A DNA stretch of 64,000 bases from Rhizopus arrhizus. Taxonomy: Eukaryota; Mucoromycota; Mucoromycetes; Mucorales; Rhizopodaceae. Of the stretch, positions 60,643 through 64,000 are shown in pieces (within the stretch, counting starts at the first letter, position 1; each line of letters opens with the position of its first letter). The notes under the pieces are model-generated. The model made no database searches. It was not told where the DNA came from and was given only the letters and a program-made list of their open reading frames with translations. The stretch is from the NCBI GenBank assembly GCA_024220505.1, contig JAKZZE010000006.1, positions 620,001-684,000 on the forward strand, given 5' to 3'. The translations under genes and the position numbers were made by a program.

Positions 60643-62089
60643 ATGAATACTACCCAATCCCAGGCTTCAACTAATCCTAAACCTGTCTTGCATGGTGTAA
60701 GAATTAAACAAAGAAAAGTAAGTAAATGGTTTTTTTATGTTAGATGGACATTCTAACGTATATTTAAATTAGGGTGTTCAAAAAGCAAACGCTAAGCACG
60801 AGCCTGAGAGTAAGTCTAAGGAGGAGAGAGGGGGGATAATAAAGAAAATTGAAGCTAATCATCTTGTTTAGTTTTTAGAGATAATTTACTTGCTCAATTT
60901 AAAACTATTAAGAAGGGTGATCTCGAAGCCATCTCTTCTAAACTTGATATTCTTGGAAACACACTTGATTACCGAAAATACGGTGATTCGCTATTTGAAA
61001 TTCTTATAACTGGCGGTATTATAGGTAATAGTAAACATGAACCTATTGTCATATATACTTATATGTAATATAGAGCCTGGAGGAACAATCGATAATGATG
61101 CTGAGCAAAGCCCTTTCTGCCTTTTTGCAGCAGAAAATGATGCCGCCGTAATTAAAAAATACGTTGAAGTCTTTAATAGATTAATTCGTCGTTACAAATA
61201 TTTGCAAAGAATCTTGGGTGAAACCCTTCAAAACATTTTGCAATACATTAACAAGTACCAACCCGAGGAGACTTCTAGATTAGCTAAATCCACTGGCTTT
61301 TTTATCTGCAATCAGCTTATTTCTTGCTCTGTGTTGAAGGTTCTCTTGAAGGATTATCTTGTCAAGGATGGTTATGCCTTGGATTTTGCTACTACTGTTT
61401 TCCGTACTATTTTGGAAGAACAAAGTATTGAACAGTTAGGCCGCTTTTTGAGCAGCGAAGACTTGAATGGCCGTGTGATTGAATTCTTCCCTCCTAACAA
61501 GCGAGATGAAGATTGTCTTGTTCGTCATTTTGAAGCTGAAGATATGAAGGAGTTTGTTGACTATTATTTGAAGAACAAGAAAAACTCCAAGAAAGGAAGT
61601 CTTCTGAATGAATTATCTGACCAGTTGACAGATGATGCAACTGAAACTGCTGTCATTAATTACGTAAAAGGAGCTATGAAAGAAGCTAGTTTGACCGAAG
61701 CAGAAGTTGTACCTATCATTTGGCAGTCTGTTATGAGTACTGTCGATGTTATGAATGCTCGTCCTGATCAAGTAGAATCCCAAGTATTGCGTGCTATCAG
61801 CCGTTGGTCCAAGACATTAGAAGCCTTTTGTTCATCTCCCAAAACTGAAATTGTATTGCTTCAAAAGGTTCAATTAACTTGTTATGAAGATGTCAAGTTG
61901 AACAAGTACTTCCGCAAGATGATTCAGACTCTTTACAAGAATGATGCTCTTTCTGATAATGCCATTCTTTACTGGAATGACAAGGCTCATCTTGCACAAG
62001 GTAAAACTTTATTCTTGAAGCAAATGGAACCTTTTGTTACTTGGTTGAAAGAAAATGAAGAGAGCAGTGAAGAAGAAGATGATGATTAA
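60643..62089 (+). CDS. BZW: eIF5-mimic protein (5MP/BZW family, W2 domain)
   Basis: Exons 60643-60717, 60773-60809, 60872-61024 and 61074-62089 join in frame to about 426 residues. It starts MNTTQSQASTNPKPVLHGVR and runs through IFRDNLLAQFKTIKKGDLEA, LDYRKYGDSLFEILITGGII, VFNRLIRRYKYLQRILGETL, LLQKVQLTCYEDVKLNKYF and KTLFLKQMEPFVTWLKENEE to a final acidic SSEEEDDD. This is the BZW1/BZW2 (5MP) pattern with a C-terminal W2 (HEAT) domain and acidic-aromatic motifs. Animal 5MPs bind eIF2 and eIF3 and compete with eIF5, tightening start-codon choice. Budding and fission yeast lack it, so presence in this fungus is notable. The initiator context is AT-rich with a poly-T leader. Confidence 0.9.
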
Positions 62090-62758
62090 ATATTGTCCAT
62101 TAAATAAAATATTGACAAAGTGCATGTTGAAAAACAGTTTTGCATGTGGCCCTCTTTTTTTTTTGTAAGAACATATATACTCTGTACAAACAATGATGAG
62201 ATTGATATGGGTTTATAAAAAACTTGAAGAAAGTGTTATCTATTTCAGGAAAACACCTCGACTTTTAAATATTGACATACTATTAAGTACTATCATTTAT
62301 TTTATATTATATTCGTATATATTTTACCTGAATCATATGATTAAGCAGTATAAGAAAAGGACTCATACAACGTACGGTATAGTTAATAAACGTAGAGCAA
62401 ATAAAAAAAAGAAGTAGAAACTGTACCTATACGTGATAGTAAACATAGTTTTTTGATATATATCTTTGCCAACGACAATATAACTATGATTTATTTTATC
62501 TACATATAAAACATCATGTATAATGTGGTATTTAATAACAAGAAGATGTTGAATTTAACGCTTGCTTCTTTTCAGTGTATAGAACATGGCAGAAGGAATA
62601 GTATATTTCATTAAGGATAGAGATAGTAGTTCCTGTGGTATGCAAACATTGTGTGTGTATTTTTCGAGGGGTAGATTTTCTCCTGCCATTTTCAATTAAG
62701 AGTATAATACTACTTTGGGCATAATAGGATATACCAATGAATATCTTTATGTTTATCT

Positions 62759-63334
62759 TTATTCACTAATACGGAATGGTGCCACTAGTAGCAAAAAGTC
62801 ACAGCTCATATTTGCTTCTGCACTCATATTTTCAATCTTTCTGATGTAATAAATAAACTCTGTTAGACTTGAAGTGCAAATTAACGAAGAATTCTTTTGT
62901 AAAAATGCTTTGGCTTCTCTGAAATATTCGTTGCTGGATCGTAGAAGACGATGATAACTTGTCTTAAGGTGACATTGATAATTTATAACTATCATGTGCA
63001 ATACTGAGATGTTGGGCGACCTGTCTACGGTATCATTGTTCTTTTTTCTATTATATCCGGATGATTTATGAGCCGTTACTGACATTTTAAGAAATTGACA
63101 ATGCGATATTGTATAATTTTGATGTTTACTAAGAAGTGGTCGTGAACAAGAACGAATGAAGAGAAAATATCTTCTTAATGTTAAAAAAAGCATGCAATAC
63201 AGATAAAGCACATTATATATTTCAAAGGAGTGCATTAAAACCAAAGTTTGGGTGCTGTCTTTATTTTTCATTTTGCTTCTACTTGTATGACAAACTTTTT
63301 TAAATAGAGTAATCATGGAATCATAGTTACACAA
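62759..63334 (-). CDS. Hypothetical ORF of 191 codons, unrecognised
   Basis: An unbroken frame on the minus strand, unusually long for this AT-rich non-coding DNA. It is basic and Ser/Tyr/Leu/Ile-rich with a short hydrophobic patch (YLYCMLFLTLRRYFLFI). No domain was recognised. The start Met (63334) is the first in frame; no obvious promoter or splice sites. It could be a decayed element coding region or chance. The opposite strand is stop-rich, which slightly favours real coding. Confidence 0.3.
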   Translation of the reverse strand: MCNYDSMITLFKKVCHTSRSKMKNKDSTQTLVLMHSFEIYNVLYLYCMLFLTLRRYFLFIRSCSRPLLSKHQNYTISHCQFLKMSVTAHKSSGYNRKKNNDTVDRSPNISVLHMIVINYQCHLKTSYHRLLRSSNEYFREAKAFLQKNSSLICTSSLTEFIYYIRKIENMSAEANMSCDFLLLVAPFRISE

Positions 63335-63499
63335 TCACCTAACTCTTCATCAATGTAGACAAAGGACTATCTATTTAGAATATCTATGAGCAGTCTGTAA
63401 ACATTTAACAAATCTAATGAATATCTATTATATTCAATGGAATTATTAACCTACTTTCATTTAATTAAAGTTAAAATCAAGTTGTTTAGGTTAGGCTAA

Positions 63500-63691
63500 T
63501 TGCCAGCTTGCAGTGATAGTAAAAAGCAAAGAAGATGGCTTTTATTAATAATACTACATGAGCTATCCCAGGATGAGCGATGTTACCAAGTAGAGTTCGT
63601 ATTCCTTAAAAAAGCGCAAGCAGTTAAATTAGCAAGAGAATTCCTGGTAACAGCCAATTCTCGCGTATATTTGCTATTTTTCAAGCATTAA
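63500..63691 (+). pseudogene. Possible coding relic or small gene near the right edge
   Basis: The frame reads ELSQDERCYQVEFVFLKKAQ and goes on to a stop at about 63690, with a second open stretch in the region 63720-63890 (IKRVAIMLFNINIPQVLKKL). The composition is more protein-like than the surroundings. The family was not recognised. It may be part of a repeat that continues beyond the window. Confidence 0.25.
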
Positions 63692-64000
63692 CGAAGGTAA
63701 AAATGTTTCTTTATAGGATTCAATGAAAACTGTAAAACAAAATGTTGATGGTATATTAATAAAACGCGTAGCTATAATGCTGTTTAACATAAATATACCA
63801 CAAGTATTAAAGAAACTAATCGTCCAATTACCACAAACCCATTCAAATAAAGATAGAATTCTTCGTAAGTTCAAATGCATTACATATCACTAAAAGACTA
63901 TTCATGGCACATGTACGGCATGAAGCATACTTAAAATCTAGCAATATCTTTTTTTTTGCTCATGCACATTTGCCCTAGTCTACATTTTAACGGCAAATGA

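Larger units (their letters stand above)
62090..64000. other. Right end of window, no recognised gene
   Basis: Holds the 3' end of 5MP and two open but unrecognised frames described separately. No tRNA or known repeat was recognised. Confidence 0.4.

Noticed and set aside
1..64000. CRISPR arrays, bacterial operons, riboswitches and intact tRNA genes
   Set aside because: No spaced direct repeats, no complete cloverleaf and no bacterial features; the gene structure is eukaryotic.

Overview
This window looks like nuclear DNA of an early-diverging filamentous fungus, most likely a Mucoromycota/Mucorales species such as a Rhizopus or Mucor relative. The DNA is very AT-rich and genes are closely packed. 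They carry many short GT..AG introns of about 45-80 bases, often with a CTAA-type branch site. The gene set is eukaryotic and fungal: NDE-type NADH dehydrogenase, metacaspase, Whi3/Scw1-like RNA-binding protein, a GT2 glycosyltransferase, Rho and Rab exchange factors. It also has genes that budding and fission yeast lack (FANCI, 5MP/BZW). No CRISPR array, operon or plasmid feature is present.

Layout. (1) 0.2-15.3 kb is a dense left gene block: MAK11/PAK1IP1 WD40 protein, EF-hand external NADH dehydrogenase, a long coiled-coil protein, a Stc1-domain protein, CDK7/Kin28, a multi-pass membrane protein, a phytanoyl-CoA dioxygenase-like enzyme, a metacaspase and a bHLH factor. (2) 15.4-16.8 kb is a graveyard: a tRNA-like relic, the 3' end of a Fanzor (eukaryotic TnpB-like) nuclease, and a broken intronless EF-1alpha copy joined directly to it. 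(3) 17.3-18.5 kb holds a two-RRM Whi3/Scw1-like gene. (4) 18.5-28.4 kb is gene-poor: a small intron-containing gene from a repeat family, a broken copy of the neighbouring Whi3-like gene, and the left arm (about 24.6-26.9 kb) of a large inverted repeat. (5) 28.4-55.6 kb is a second dense block: amino-acid permease, RhoGEF, PP4 catalytic subunit, concentrative nucleoside transporter, Sec2/Rabin-like Rab GEF, FCP1/NIF-like protein, Cps1-like glycosyltransferase, GSK3, an RFC subunit, arginyl-tRNA synthetase and a FANCI homologue. (6) 56.1-60 kb holds the right inverted arm, a broken second copy of the repeat-family gene and a Tc1/mariner transposase relic. (7) 60.6-62.1 kb is an eIF5-mimic protein (5MP/BZW). 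(8) 62.1-64 kb has only unrecognised or decayed ORFs.

Most genes are housekeeping or signalling genes with no operon-like link. Points of interest are the arms of about 2.3 kb in opposite orientation around a block of about 29 kb with eleven genes, which could mediate an inversion; a repeat family that links 20.5-21.7 kb with both arms; a FANCI protein whose aligned monoubiquitination position is Glu rather than Lys; and CGCG-type cell-cycle-like motifs just upstream of both the RFC and FANCI starts. Exon boundaries were worked out by hand from splice signals and reading frame, and family calls rest on recognised motifs, not on database searches.
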